Below are positions 25,269 to 34,700 of a DNA stretch of 64,000 bases, piece by piece; positions within the stretch are counted from its first letter, which is position 1; each line of letters begins with the position of its first letter. Source of the stretch: Mycobacterium aquaticum. Lineage in GTDB: Bacteria > Actinomycetota > Actinomycetes > Mycobacteriales > Mycobacteriaceae. The translations under genes and the position numbers were made by a program. Under the pieces are notes generated by a model. That model did not search any database. It saw only the letters and a list, made by a program, of their open reading frames with translations, and was not told where the DNA came from. The stretch is from assembly GCF_002086485.1 (NCBI RefSeq), contig NZ_MVHF01000007.1, positions 62,001 through 126,000 on the forward strand, read 5' to 3'.

Positions 25269-26891
25269 GTGGACAGCACCATGCAGAACTGGCCGTTGAC
25301 CATCACGGCGATCCTGCGGCACGCCTGTGGCGCCAACGGCGACCGAACCATCACCACCGCCACTGGTCAGGGTGGATACCGCACCAGCACCTACCGGGAG
25401 ATCGGTGAACAGGCCGCGCGACTGGCACATGCCCTGCGGGGGTTCGGCATCACCGGCGACGAGCGCGTGGGCACGTTCATGTGGAACAACGCCGAACATC
25501 TGACTGCCTACCTGGCCTTGCCCGCGATGGGCGCGGTGCTGCACACCCTCAACATCCGGTTGTCCCCGGAGCAGATCGCCTACATCGCCAACGAAGCACA
25601 GGACCGGGTGATCGTGGCCGACGCATCTCTGGTGCCGCAGCTGGCGCCGGTGCTGCCGCTCCTGGAGACCGTGCACACGGTGATCGTGTCCGGCGACGGT
25701 GACGTCAGTGCTCTCAAAGGGGTCACGGTCGTGCGGTATGACGAAGTGCTGGCGGGCCGTCCCGCGCAGTTCGACTGGCCTGACATCGACGAGAACTCTG
25801 CTGCCGCAATGTGTTACACGAGTGGCACCACCGGAAACCCCAAAGGGGTGGTGTACAGCCACCGGTCGAGTTATCTGCATTCGCTGTCCACGTGCACGGC
25901 CAATGCGCTCGATGTGGGCGCGGGCGATGTGGTGTTGCCGGTCGTGCCGATGTTCCACGCGAACGCTTGGGGGTTGCCGTACGCGGCCCTCATGGCCGGG
26001 GCGGATCTGGTGATGCCGGACCGCTTCCTCGATGGTGCCTCACTGATCGAGCTGATCGAATCGCGGCGCCCCACGGTGGCCGGGGCGGTGCCCACGATCT
26101 GGAACGACGTGATGCACTGCCTGGAAAAGGCGCCCGGACATGATATTTCGTCGTTGCGACTGGTTGCCTGTGGCGGTTCGGCGGTGCCGGTCTCGCTGAT
26201 GCGGACATTCCAGGAGCGCTACGGCGTCTACATCCAGCAGGCGTGGGGTATGACGGAGACGTCGCCGCTGGCGACGGTCGCCAAACCGCTGCCCGGGGTG
26301 TCCGAGGAACGGCACTGGGCAATGCGGGCCACCGCGGGACGACCGATGTGCGGTGTCGAGGTCCGCATCGTCGACGACACGGGTAAACCCATGCCCGCCG
26401 ACGGCAAAGCCGTGGGGGAGCTGGAAGTACGCGGTCCGTGGATCACCGGCAGTTACTACCAGGGCCGGGACGCGGAGAGGTTCGACACCGGCTGGCTGCG
26501 CACCGGAGACGTGGGCTGCATCGACGAAGACGGCTACGTCACCCTCACGGACCGCGCCAAGGACGTCATCAAATCCGGTGGTGAATGGATTTCCTCGGTG
26601 GAGCTGGAGAATCTGCTGATCGCCCATCCCGACGTGTTGGAGGCCGCCGTGGTCGGCGTGCCCGACGAGCGCTGGCAGGAACGCCCGCTGGCCGTCGTGG
26701 TGTTGCACGAGAATGCCACGACCAGCCCGGCGGAACTACGAGACTTCCTGGCGGACAAGGTGGTTCGGTGGTGGCTTCCGGAGCGCTGGACATTCGTCGA
26801 CCAGGTGCCGCGCACCAGCGTCGGCAAGTACGACAAGAAGACCATCCGGGCCCGGCACGCCGACGGCGCCTACGAGGTGCTCACCATCTAG
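25269..26891 (+). CDS. Fatty acid-CoA ligase (FadD family)
   Basis: 540 residues, acyl-activating enzyme forming acyl-AMP and then acyl-CoA. Motifs are CYTSGTTGNPKGVVYSH (P-loop), QAWGMTETSP, GWLRTGDVG, DRAKDVIKSGGEWIS and the catalytic Lys in RTSVGKYDKK. Overall it resembles medium/long-chain FadDs. Substrate is not predictable. It is convergent with an alpha/beta hydrolase gene 8 bp away. Confidence 0.9.
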   Translation: MDSTMQNWPLTITAILRHACGANGDRTITTATGQGGYRTSTYREIGEQAARLAHALRGFGITGDERVGTFMWNNAEHLTAYLALPAMGAVLHTLNIRLSPEQIAYIANEAQDRVIVADASLVPQLAPVLPLLETVHTVIVSGDGDVSALKGVTVVRYDEVLAGRPAQFDWPDIDENSAAAMCYTSGTTGNPKGVVYSHRSSYLHSLSTCTANALDVGAGDVVLPVVPMFHANAWGLPYAALMAGADLVMPDRFLDGASLIELIESRRPTVAGAVPTIWNDVMHCLEKAPGHDISSLRLVACGGSAVPVSLMRTFQERYGVYIQQAWGMTETSPLATVAKPLPGVSEERHWAMRATAGRPMCGVEVRIVDDTGKPMPADGKAVGELEVRGPWITGSYYQGRDAERFDTGWLRTGDVGCIDEDGYVTLTDRAKDVIKSGGEWISSVELENLLIAHPDVLEAAVVGVPDERWQERPLAVVVLHENATTSPAELRDFLADKVVRWWLPERWTFVDQVPRTSVGKYDKKTIRARHADGAYEVLTI

Positions 26892-26899
26892 GGCGCGGG

Positions 26900-27730
26900 T
26901 CAGGCGCGTACGGCGATGCTCGACAGCAGGTCGGCCAGGCGATCCGGCCGGTCGATCATCGAGAAGGTGCGGGCGCCGTCGATCACTTCCAGCCGCGCGT
27001 TCGGGATGGTCTGCGCGAGCCGTTCGCCGTCGCCGAGTTCGAAGAACACGTCGTCGGCCGACCACGCGATCAGTGTCGGCTTGTCGAATTCGGGGAGCCG
27101 GGCGGCCACTGCGGTGGTGACCTCGGTGCGCAGCGACAGGGTGAACTGTCTCAGGTCCTCGGCGATCGCCGGATTCGCCCGGGTGGTGTGCACCCATTCC
27201 CGGGTCATGACATCGATGTTCGCGTGGGCCAGGCCGGCATAGGCCCGCCTGCGTACAACAGGGATCCGCACGGCCTGTGCGACGCTCCGGAACAGCACCT
27301 TGGAGTGTGCGGCACGGATCAGCGGCTTGAGGATGGGCGGCGGAAAGTGTTCGAACGCATCGCAACTGGTCAACACCAGGGCGCCGATCCGCTCAGGGTG
27401 ATGCACGGCGACCAGCTGCGTGACCACGCCGCCGGTGTCGTTGCCGACCAGCACGACGTCGTCGAGATCCAACGCGGCCAGGGTGTCGGCGACGATGGTC
27501 GCGACGCCGTGGATGCTGCGGTCGGCGCCGGGTCGCAACGGTTCGGGATGCGCGCCCAGTGGCCAGGTCGGGGCGATGCACCGCAGGCCACGCGCCGCCA
27601 GGCGCGCGCTGACCTGGCGCCACAGCTGCCCACCCATCATGTACCCGTGGACGAAGACGACGGGCCTGCCGTCCTTCGGTCCGAATTCCTCGAAATGGAC
27701 GGTTCCGGCGCTAATCTCAATGATCGACAT
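26900..27730 (-). CDS. Alpha/beta hydrolase (haloalkane dehalogenase/epoxide hydrolase-like)
   Basis: 276 residues with the canonical fold: oxyanion loop FVHGYMMGG (27-34), nucleophile elbow GNDTGG with Asp98, and an acid in SADD. Asp as nucleophile is a feature of haloalkane dehalogenases and epoxide hydrolases. The catalytic His is not where expected: the usual GAGHF is GARTF here, putting Thr in its place, so activity may be altered or lost. ATG 27730 starts right at the domain; the open frame upstream crosses the TetR start. It is divergent from the TetR gene and likely its target. Confidence 0.82.
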   Translation of the reverse strand: MSIIEISAGTVHFEEFGPKDGRPVVFVHGYMMGGQLWRQVSARLAARGLRCIAPTWPLGAHPEPLRPGADRSIHGVATIVADTLAALDLDDVVLVGNDTGGVVTQLVAVHHPERIGALVLTSCDAFEHFPPPILKPLIRAAHSKVLFRSVAQAVRIPVVRRRAYAGLAHANIDVMTREWVHTTRANPAIAEDLRQFTLSLRTEVTTAVAARLPEFDKPTLIAWSADDVFFELGDGERLAQTIPNARLEVIDGARTFSMIDRPDRLADLLSSIAVRA

Positions 27731-27771
27731 GGATGACTCCCGGCTCGATACACATTTACGAACAGTCTGCC

Positions 27772-27782
27772 GGTAACTTACC
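27772..27782. promoter_or_regulatory. Candidate TetR operator
   Basis: GGTAACTTACC, a perfect 5-1-5 palindrome, lies 11 nt upstream of the TetR-family ATG and about 40 nt from the divergent hydrolase start, where a TetR repressor would control both. Confidence 0.5.
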
Positions 27783-27792
27783 AACAGGGTGT

Positions 27793-28398
27793 ATGGAAAA
27801 CAAGAGACGTACTCAGGAAGAGCGCTCCGCGGCCACCCGTGAAGCGTTGATCGCGGCTGCCCGGCGCCTGTGGGGTGAGCGCGGTTACGCAGAGGTGGGG
27901 ACGCCGGAGATCGCCACTGCCGCAGGGGTGACCCGCGGCGCGATGTATCACCAATTCGCCGACAAGGCAGCACTTTTCCTGGCCGTGGTGGAGGTCGTGG
28001 AGCAGGACGTGATGGCGAGGCTGGCGACCGAGGTGGCCGCGTCGGGCGCGACGACCCCGGCCGACGCGATCCGCGCCGCGGTCGATGCGTGGCTGGAGGT
28101 GTCCGGCGATCCCGAGGTGCGCCAGCTGATCCTGCTCGACGCGCCGAGCGTGCTCGGCTGGGCAGGGTTCCGCGACGTGGCCCAGCGCTACAGCCTCGGC
28201 ATGACCGAACAGATGCTCGCCGAGGCGATCAAGGCCGGTCAACTCGCGCGTCAGCCCGTGCGGGCACTGGCGCACGTGCTGATCGGCGCCCTCGACGAGG
28301 CGGCCATGGCCATCGCCACCGCCGAGGATCCGAAGAAGGCCCGCCGCGAGATTCGCCAGGTGCTACGCCGGCTGATCGACGCAATGCTGACCGGTTGA
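27793..28398 (+). CDS. TetR-family transcriptional regulator
   Basis: 201 residues. The N-terminal DNA-binding domain (RRTQEERSAATREALIAAARRLWGERGYAEVG..EIATAAGVTRGAMYHQFADKAALF) is typical TetR. The C-terminal ligand domain is of the common actinobacterial type. It probably represses itself and the divergent hydrolase through the palindrome at 27772. An imperfect hairpin follows the gene. Confidence 0.92.
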   Translation: MENKRRTQEERSAATREALIAAARRLWGERGYAEVGTPEIATAAGVTRGAMYHQFADKAALFLAVVEVVEQDVMARLATEVAASGATTPADAIRAAVDAWLEVSGDPEVRQLILLDAPSVLGWAGFRDVAQRYSLGMTEQMLAEAIKAGQLARQPVRALAHVLIGALDEAAMAIATAEDPKKARREIRQVLRRLIDAMLTG

Positions 28399-28408
28399 TT
28401 TACGCGGC

Positions 28409-28498
28409 TTTCTCCCGCGAGGGTTTCTCCCGCGAGCAGACAGTCAGGTACGCGAAACGCGGCGTGTCCGGTACCCGCATGTCTGCTCGGCGAGAGAA
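28409..28498. repeat. Direct plus inverted repeat between convergent genes
   Basis: TTTCTCCCGCGAG occurs twice 15 nt apart (28409-28421, 28424-28436). The second copy extends to GAGCAGACA, which pairs imperfectly with TGTCTGCTCGGCGAGAGAA (28480-28498), making a long stem that is probably the shared terminator of the TetR and thiolase genes. Confidence 0.6.
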
Positions 28499-28501
28499 GT
28501 C

Positions 28502-29707
28502 CTAGCGGTCGGCGCGCTGGTAGGCCGTCACGACGGCGGCGCCGCCGAGGCCGATGTTGTGCTGCAGCGCAGCGTTGACGCCGTCGACCTGGCGCTTGTC
28601 GGCGGTGCCGCGCAGCTGCCAGGTCAGCTCGGCGCACTGGGCCAGGCCCGTCGCGCCCAGCGGGTGGCCCTTGGAGATGAGCCCGCCGGACGGGTTGACC
28701 ACCCACCGCCCGCCGTAGGTGGTGTCGGCGTTGTCGATCAGCCGCGGTGCCTCACCTTCGCCGCACAGGCCAAGGGCTTCGTAGAGCAGCAGCTCGTTGG
28801 CGGAGAAGCAGTCGTGCAGCTCGATGACCTGGAAATCCTCAGGACCGAGGCCCGACTGTGCGTAGACCTGTTGGGCCGCTTGCACATTCATGTCGTATCC
28901 GATGATGTTGGCGGCGCTGCCGTCGAAGGTCGAGGCGAAGTCGGTGGTCATGGCCTGCCCGACGATCTCGACGGCCTGGCCGGCCAGTCCGTGCTTGTCG
29001 ACGAATGCCTCACTGGCCAGGATCGCCGCACCCGACCCGTCGGAGGTGGGGGAGCACTGCAGCTTGGTCAGCGGTTCGGAGATCATCTTGGCGGCCAGGA
29101 TGTCGTCGAGGGTGTACTCGTCCTGGAACTGCGCGTACGGATTGTTGACCGAGTGCTTGTGGTTCTTGTAGCCGATCTTCGCGAAATGCTCGGCGGTGCT
29201 GCCGTACTTCTTCATGTGTTCGCGGCCCGCAGCGCCGAACATCCACGGCGCCACCGGGAAGGCGAATTCGTCGATCTCGGCGAGGGCCTTGACGTGGCGG
29301 CCCAGCGGCGATTCGCGGTCCTGGGCGCCCGCCTGCAGCGACCCGGGCTGCATCTTCTCGAAGCCGAGCGCGATGGTGCAGTCTGCCAGACCACCGCGGA
29401 TCGCTTGTGCGGCAAGATAAAGCGCCGTCGAGCCGGTCGAACAGTTGTTGTTGACGTTGACGATCGGGATGCCCGTCATACCCAGTTCATAGAGTGCGCG
29501 CTGACCCGAGGTCGAATCACCCGAGCAGTATCCGACATAACCCTGCTGAACCTGGTCGTAGGAGATCCCGGCGTCGGCGAGTGCCTTGGTGCCGGACTCG
29601 TTGGCCATCTGCGGGTAGTCCCAGGCGGATCCGTCCTCATTGACGCGACGTCCGGGCTTCTCGAACTTCGTCATCCCCACACCGACAACGAACACTTTGT
29701 TGACCAT
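28502..29707 (-). CDS. Thiolase-like lipid-transfer protein (Ltp1-like)
   Basis: 401 residues of the SCP2-thiolase group, very like M. tuberculosis Rv2790c (ltp1) as I recall it. Active-site motifs are [12 protein letters not shown] (nucleophile Cys), [12 protein letters not shown] and [10 protein letters not shown]. These proteins act in sterol side-chain or fatty-acid degradation, as thiolases or retro-aldolases with partners. The ATG at 29707 gives [19 protein letters not shown], the normal N terminus. It is divergent from the gene at 29784 across a KstR-type box, which suits cholesterol catabolism. Confidence 0.9.
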   Translation of the reverse strand: MVNKVFVVGVGMTKFEKPGRRVNEDGSAWDYPQMANESGTKALADAGISYDQVQQGYVGYCSGDSTSGQRALYELGMTGIPIVNVNNNCSTGSTALYLAAQAIRGGLADCTIALGFEKMQPGSLQAGAQDRESPLGRHVKALAEIDEFAFPVAPWMFGAAGREHMKKYGSTAEHFAKIGYKNHKHSVNNPYAQFQDEYTLDDILAAKMISEPLTKLQCSPTSDGSGAAILASEAFVDKHGLAGQAVEIVGQAMTTDFASTFDGSAANIIGYDMNVQAAQQVYAQSGLGPEDFQVIELHDCFSANELLLYEALGLCGEGEAPRLIDNADTTYGGRWVVNPSGGLISKGHPLGATGLAQCAELTWQLRGTADKRQVDGVNAALQHNIGLGGAAVVTAYQRADR

Positions 29708-29751
29708 GTCGAGAAACATACATATCGCCGCGCGCTTAGTGTAGAGATAAA

Positions 29752-29765
29752 TAGAACACGTTCTA
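29752..29765. promoter_or_regulatory. KstR-type operator
   Basis: TAGAACACGTTCTA matches the published KstR consensus TNNAACNNGTTNNA at every fixed position and lies between two divergent starts (29707 and 29784). KstR represses cholesterol-catabolic genes in mycobacteria. Confidence 0.8.
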
Positions 29766-29783
29766 GTTCGTCGAGGAGGCGTC

Positions 29784-30833
29784 GTGGCGTTGCGCGTGGT
29801 GCAGTGGGCAACCGGAGGCGTCGGCGTGGCCGCCATCAAGGGTGTGCTCGAGCACCCTGACCTGGAGTTGGCCGGCTGCTGGGTGCATTCCGACGCCAAG
29901 AACGGCAGGGACGTCGGCGCGCTGATCGGCGGCGGGCCCATCGGCGTCGTCGCGACCAACAGCGTCGACGAGATCCTCTCGTTGGAAGCCGACGCGGTCA
30001 TCTACGCACCGCTCGTGCCCAATCCCGACGAAGTGGCGGCGCTGCTGCGGTCCGGCAAGAACGTCGTCACCCCGATCGGCTGGTTCTACCCGTCCGACAA
30101 GCAGGCCGAGCCGCTGCGGGCCGCGGCACTCGAAGGCGGCGCGACATTGCACGGCACCGGTATCGCGCCCGGCGGCATCAGCGAGAAGTTCCCGCTGCTG
30201 CTGTCCGCGCTGTCCACCGGCGTGCGATTCGTGCGCGCCGAGGAGTTCTCCGACCTGCGCACCTATGAGGCGCCCGACGTGGTGCGCCATGTGATGGGCT
30301 TCGGCGGCGAACCGGACAGTGCGCTGAGTGGACCGATGCAGAAGCTGCTCGACGGCGGCTTCATCCAGGCCATCAAGTTGATCGTGGACCAGATCGGGTT
30401 CAACGCGGAGCCCCGCGTCAGGGCCACGCAGGAGATCGCCGTGGCCACCGCGCCCATCGAGTCGCCGATCGGTGCGATCGAACCGGGCCAGGTCGCCGGG
30501 CGAAAGTTCCACTGGGAGGCCCTCGTCGGCGACGAACCCGTCGTCAGGATCACGGTCAACTGGCTGATGGGTGAGGAAAACCTGGACCCGGCATGGACTT
30601 TCGGTCCGGCTGGGCAGCGCTACGAGATGGAGGTCCGGGGAAATCCGGATTTCACCATGGTCATCAACGGATTTCAGGGTCTCGTCGGTGAGGAAGGGCC
30701 CGAACCCGGCGTCGTCGCCACCGCGGCGCATTGCGTCAACTCCGTGCCCGCGGTGTGCGCGGCGGCGCCGGGCATCGCCACCTACCCCGACCTTCCGCTG
30801 ATCAGCGGGAAGGCGGCTCCCGCTCTGCGGTGA
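29784..30833 (+). CDS. NAD(P)-binding reductase, dihydrodipicolinate-reductase/amine-dehydrogenase-like
   Basis: 349 residues. The N terminus [33 protein letters not shown] is a Rossmann nucleotide site found in a family of mycobacterial proteins annotated as dihydrodipicolinate-reductase-like or NAD(P)H-dependent amine dehydrogenases. Several relatives sit in steroid or lipid degradation loci. GAGGAGG precedes the GTG at 29784. The shared KstR-type box with the divergent Ltp1-like gene suggests a steroid substrate; the reaction is unknown. Confidence 0.82.
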   Translation: MALRVVQWATGGVGVAAIKGVLEHPDLELAGCWVHSDAKNGRDVGALIGGGPIGVVATNSVDEILSLEADAVIYAPLVPNPDEVAALLRSGKNVVTPIGWFYPSDKQAEPLRAAALEGGATLHGTGIAPGGISEKFPLLLSALSTGVRFVRAEEFSDLRTYEAPDVVRHVMGFGGEPDSALSGPMQKLLDGGFIQAIKLIVDQIGFNAEPRVRATQEIAVATAPIESPIGAIEPGQVAGRKFHWEALVGDEPVVRITVNWLMGEENLDPAWTFGPAGQRYEMEVRGNPDFTMVINGFQGLVGEEGPEPGVVATAAHCVNSVPAVCAAAPGIATYPDLPLISGKAAPALR

Positions 30834-30836
30834 TCC

Positions 30837-31880
30837 CTAGGGCTGCACCAGGATTCGGATCGGATTGCCGTCCTGGCGTTCCAGCCTGTCGATACCCGTG
30901 GCGATGTCCTCCAGCGGGACGATCCCGCTGATCGACCGCGACAGGTCGAGCCTGCCCAGTGACACCAGCGTCGCCAGCGTCGAGATGTCGACGTTCTGAT
31001 AGCCGAGATGGCCGAGCACCTGCTTCTGCGTCAGGCCGAACATCGACGTCGGCCCCACGGTGGGCTCCTGTGCGCTCATGCCGACCGACACCAGCCTGCC
31101 GCCAACGGTCAACTGCCCCAACGCCTGTTCGAACGTCGACTTGAGCCCGACCGCGTCGAACGCGACATCGAGCCCGCGGCCGCCGGTCACCTCGGCGATC
31201 TTCTCGCCGAGGTTCTCGTCACGCGAATCGAACGCGTAATCGGCACCGAGTTCCAATGAGCGGTCGAGGACTTCGGGTTTGATGTCGACGGCGATCACCG
31301 GTACGGCACCGACCAGCCGGGCCAGTTGTGCGATATGAGTGCCGACACCACCGAGTCCCCATACCCCGACCGACTCGCCGATCCCCACCTTGCCGGTGCG
31401 CACCACCGCGCCGTACGGCGTCGACACCGCATCGGCCAGGATCGCGGCCTGCTCCAACGGCACGTTGTCCGGCACGCGGGTCAGCCCGAATGCCTGCGCG
31501 ACGGTGTACTCGGCCCATGCGCCGTCGTAGGCGAACGCCATCAACTGGATCCGCATGCAGTTGGCGATGTCGCCGCGCCGGCAGTTGGCACACGTCAGGC
31601 AGGGCCTGCCTGCCGCGACGATCACCCGGTCACCCTCGGCCCACCCCGTCACCCCTGGGCCGAGTTTGGCGATGGTGCCCGACGCCTCGTGCCCCTGCGT
31701 CACCACCGGGGCCTGCGCCGGGAACGTGCCGTTGATCAAGCTCAGGTCCGAGTGGCAGATGCCGCAGAACGCCACCTTCACCAGGACTTCGCCCGGACCG
31801 GGCTCGGGAATCGGAACATCTTCCACGACAACCGTTTTGGTGTCGGCGTAGAAGCGCTCGGCCCGCATCGTCGCGGTCAT
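30837..31880 (-). CDS. Zinc-dependent alcohol dehydrogenase
   Basis: 347 residues, medium-chain dehydrogenase/reductase. Catalytic zinc ligands are in CGICHSDL and GHEASG; the structural zinc lobe is CLTCANCRRGDIANC with four Cys; the Rossmann motif is GLGGVG. The ATG at 31880 follows AAGGGAAC at a good distance and starts the conserved domain; the much longer open frame upstream runs through the amidotransferase gene on the other strand and is not coding. It converges with the reductase gene at 30833. Substrate unknown. Confidence 0.92.
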   Translation of the reverse strand: MTATMRAERFYADTKTVVVEDVPIPEPGPGEVLVKVAFCGICHSDLSLINGTFPAQAPVVTQGHEASGTIAKLGPGVTGWAEGDRVIVAAGRPCLTCANCRRGDIANCMRIQLMAFAYDGAWAEYTVAQAFGLTRVPDNVPLEQAAILADAVSTPYGAVVRTGKVGIGESVGVWGLGGVGTHIAQLARLVGAVPVIAVDIKPEVLDRSLELGADYAFDSRDENLGEKIAEVTGGRGLDVAFDAVGLKSTFEQALGQLTVGGRLVSVGMSAQEPTVGPTSMFGLTQKQVLGHLGYQNVDISTLATLVSLGRLDLSRSISGIVPLEDIATGIDRLERQDGNPIRILVQP

Positions 31881-31955
31881 CTCGGTTCCCTTCGTCCGGC
31901 GGCTACTATCGGCATCATGTCGCAGTCGCGGGTCGTCGAGCAACGACGCTGACCG

Positions 31956-32816
31956 ATGTGTCGGTTGTTCGGACTGCACGCGGGCCATCACGCCGTCACG
32001 GCGACCTTCTGGCTGCTGAATGCGCCGGACAGCCTCGCCGCGCAGAGTAGACACAACCCGGACGGCACCGGACTGGGCGTATTCGGGCCCGACGGCGCAC
32101 CGCACGTCTACAAGCAGCCCATTGCGGCGTGGCAGGACTGCGCTTTCGCGACCGAGGCCCACGACCTCACCGCAACCACGTTCGTCGCCCATGTCCGGTA
32201 CGCGTCGACCGGTGCACTCGAGGTCCGTAACACGCATCCCTTCCTGCAGAACGGACGGATCTTCGCGCACAACGGCGTGGTCGAAGGGCTCGACGTGCTG
32301 GACGCGCGGCTCGACCAGCTGGGAGTCGCCGACCTGGTCGGCGGCGAGAGCGACTCCGAGCGGGTGTTCGCCTTGATCACCGCCGCGATCCGCGACGCCG
32401 ACGGTGACGTGTCCGCCGGGCTGCGCGACGCCATCGGCTGGCTCGCCGACACCGTGCCGATATACGCCGTCAACATCCTGCTCAGCACCGCCACCGGACT
32501 GTGGGCGTTGCGCTACCCGGACACTCACGAGCTGTACCTGCTGGATCGCCGCGAGCTGGCCGAGCGACGGCTGCGGATGCGCAGCCACCGCATCACCGCG
32601 CACTCCGATGCGCTGAGCCGGCATCCCGCGGTGGTGTTCGCGAGCGAGCCGATGGACGGCGAGCTCTGGCAGCCGCTGGCGCCCGGTGAACTCGTGCACG
32701 TCGACGCCGACCTGAACATCCACCGCGAGGTGATCTTCCCCGATCCTCCGAAGCATCTGCTGCAACTCGCCGATCTCACCGAACAGGCTGCCGCGTCACA
32801 ACACCCTGCCGGGTGA
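31956..32816 (+). CDS. Class II glutamine amidotransferase-like protein (Rv1061-like, YafJ/EgtC type)
   Basis: 286 residues beginning MCRLFGLH: Cys2 becomes the N-terminal nucleophile after Met removal. Other Ntn-amidotransferase features are QSRHNPDGTGLGVF, FVAHVRYASTG, NTHPF and FAHNG. These domains hydrolyse glutamine or a gamma-glutamyl bond; EgtC in ergothioneine synthesis is a relative, but no egt genes are here. The next gene, a patatin-like protein, follows after 30 nt in the same order as Rv1061-Rv1062. Confidence 0.87.
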   Translation: MCRLFGLHAGHHAVTATFWLLNAPDSLAAQSRHNPDGTGLGVFGPDGAPHVYKQPIAAWQDCAFATEAHDLTATTFVAHVRYASTGALEVRNTHPFLQNGRIFAHNGVVEGLDVLDARLDQLGVADLVGGESDSERVFALITAAIRDADGDVSAGLRDAIGWLADTVPIYAVNILLSTATGLWALRYPDTHELYLLDRRELAERRLRMRSHRITAHSDALSRHPAVVFASEPMDGELWQPLAPGELVHVDADLNIHREVIFPDPPKHLLQLADLTEQAAASQHPAG

Positions 32817-32846
32817 GCCCGCGCCCGGCTGGCACACTGGAATCCC

Positions 32847-33704
32847 GTGGCAACCAAACGCGCACTGGTCCTGGCAGGTGGCGGCATCGCGGGGATCGCA
32901 TGGGAGACCGGCATTCTGCGCGGCATCGCCGACGAATCGCCGCAGACGGCCGAGGCACTGCTGGACAGTGACGTTTTGGTCGGCACGTCGGCCGGTTCGA
33001 CGGTCGCCGCGCAACTCGGCAGCGGGCTGAGCCTCGATGAGCTCTACCAACGTCAGATCGGCGCGAAATCGGCCGAACTGGACCCCGGGGTCGGCATCGA
33101 CAGTGTCACCGACCTGTTCCTCGACGCCATGCTCACCCCGAACACCGATAAGGCCCAGAAACTCCAGAAGATCGGCCAGGTCGCGCTGGACACCCCGACC
33201 GTGTCCGAGGCCATGCGCCGCGAGGTGATCGCCGCGCGGCTGCCGTCGCACGAGTGGCCGCAGCGGGTGCTGCGGATCTCGGCGGTCGACATCGACCTGG
33301 GCGAGCTGGTCAGCTTCGACAGGGATTCCGGCGTGGCACTCGTCGACGCCGTCGCGGCGAGCTGCGCGGTCCCCGGAGTGTGGCCGGTCGTCACGATCGG
33401 TGACCGGCGCTACATGGACGGCGGGGTCAACAGCAGCGTGAACATGGTGCTGGCCGCCGACTGCGACGCCGCCGTCGTACTGGTGCCGTCTGGGCGGAAC
33501 ACGCCTTCACCCTTCGGCAGCGGGGTGAGCGCCGAGATCGATGGTTTCGCCGGCAAATCGCTCGGCGTCTACGCCGACGACGACGCGGTGGACGCGTTCG
33601 GCGAGAACCCGCTCGATCCGGCCTGCCGCGTACCGTCGGCGCAGGCCGGCCGCAGGCAGGGGCAACGCGTCGCGGCGTCGGTGGCCGCGTTCCTGGCCGG
33701 CTGA
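32847..33704 (+). CDS. Patatin-like phospholipase (Rv1062-like)
   Basis: 285 residues. The oxyanion loop GGGIAGIAWE, nucleophile elbow GTSAGS and catalytic Asp in MDGGVNSSVN define a Ser-Asp dyad lipase of the patatin family. It is predicted cytoplasmic or membrane-peripheral. The start is a GTG without a strong ribosome site. It is convergent with a second patatin-like gene, whose stop is 1 bp away. Confidence 0.88.
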   Translation: MATKRALVLAGGGIAGIAWETGILRGIADESPQTAEALLDSDVLVGTSAGSTVAAQLGSGLSLDELYQRQIGAKSAELDPGVGIDSVTDLFLDAMLTPNTDKAQKLQKIGQVALDTPTVSEAMRREVIAARLPSHEWPQRVLRISAVDIDLGELVSFDRDSGVALVDAVAASCAVPGVWPVVTIGDRRYMDGGVNSSVNMVLAADCDAAVVLVPSGRNTPSPFGSGVSAEIDGFAGKSLGVYADDDAVDAFGENPLDPACRVPSAQAGRRQGQRVAASVAAFLAG

Positions 33705-33705
33705 A

Positions 33706-34671
33706 TCAGCCGTCGAGCGCGCGGGCGGCCAACTCCTGCCCGATCTCGATCACCTCGCCTGCCCGGTGGAACTCCAGGCTGCGGCACACCGAGCGGGGCA
33801 CCTCGATCAGCAGATCGGGGGGATAGGCCGCCAGCGTATGCCGGGCCAGCGCGGCCTGCGCGATGTCGATGGTGCGGTACATCACCTCGAAGCTGCCCAA
33901 CCGCGGCACCCCAGCGGTCTCCGGGATGTCGTCGGTGTCGGTTTCCGCGAGCTCACCGTCGGGGATCGTCGCCCCGAACCGGCTCAGCACCGCGCGGGCC
34001 GTCGGCCGGTCCAGCATGCTGCGCACCGACGCCGTATCCAGCACCCCCGACGTGCTGCGCAACATCCGGTTGAGCCACTCGGCGCTCGGCCGTGGTTCGC
34101 GGTCCTCCGGAGTCGCGGCCGTGCCCGGATCACCGCCCGACACGCTCACCGCGATGGTCAGGTCGGCGTTGACCGCGGCGATCGGCGCCATCGGCAACGG
34201 ATCGAGAATGCCGCCGTCGCCGAGCAACCGGCCACCCAGCGCATGCGGGGCGATCACACCAGGGATGGCAATCGATGCCCGGATCGCCGCATCGACCGGG
34301 CCGTGCTGCAGCCAGACCGATTTCCCGGCGATCAGATCCGTCGCGACCGCGGTATAGGGGATGGGCAGATCCTCGATGGTCGCCTCGCCGAGGATGTCGC
34401 GGACGGCGTCGAGGATCTTCTCGGCGCGCATGATCCCTGCGGCCGTGAGCGACGGGTCGAGCAGCCGCAACACCGCACGCTGGGTCAAAGTCCGTGCCCA
34501 CTCCGCGAAGTCGTCGAGCTTGCCCGCGGCGTGCAGCCCGCCGACCAGCGCCCCCATGGACGATCCGGAGACCCCGACCACCTCGTAGCCGCGTTCGCGC
34601 AGTTCGTTGATGACGCCGATGTGCGCGTAGCCCCGCGCACTTCCGCTGCCGAGAGCCAGCGCAACTCGCAT
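33706..34671 (-). CDS. Patatin-like phospholipase (Rv1063c-like)
   Basis: 321 residues starting MRVALALGSGSARGYAHIGV, the oxyanion loop. The nucleophile is in GVSGSSMGALVGG and the catalytic Asp in LLGDGGILDPLP. This is the NTE/RssA-type branch, unlike the protein at 32847, so the pair are not recent duplicates. ATG 34671 begins exactly at the domain; the frame remains open upstream only as an antisense shadow of the SulP gene. Confidence 0.9.
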   Translation of the reverse strand: MRVALALGSGSARGYAHIGVINELRERGYEVVGVSGSSMGALVGGLHAAGKLDDFAEWARTLTQRAVLRLLDPSLTAAGIMRAEKILDAVRDILGEATIEDLPIPYTAVATDLIAGKSVWLQHGPVDAAIRASIAIPGVIAPHALGGRLLGDGGILDPLPMAPIAAVNADLTIAVSVSGGDPGTAATPEDREPRPSAEWLNRMLRSTSGVLDTASVRSMLDRPTARAVLSRFGATIPDGELAETDTDDIPETAGVPRLGSFEVMYRTIDIAQAALARHTLAAYPPDLLIEVPRSVCRSLEFHRAGEVIEIGQELAARALDG

Positions 34672-34700
34672 GCGTCCATTCTGCCGTGCGAGTGGTGCCG

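Noticed and set aside
31881..32765. Long N-terminal extension of the alcohol dehydrogenase frame on the minus strand
   Set aside because: It runs antisense through the amidotransferase gene, has no conserved motif, and a good ribosome site precedes the ATG at 31880.
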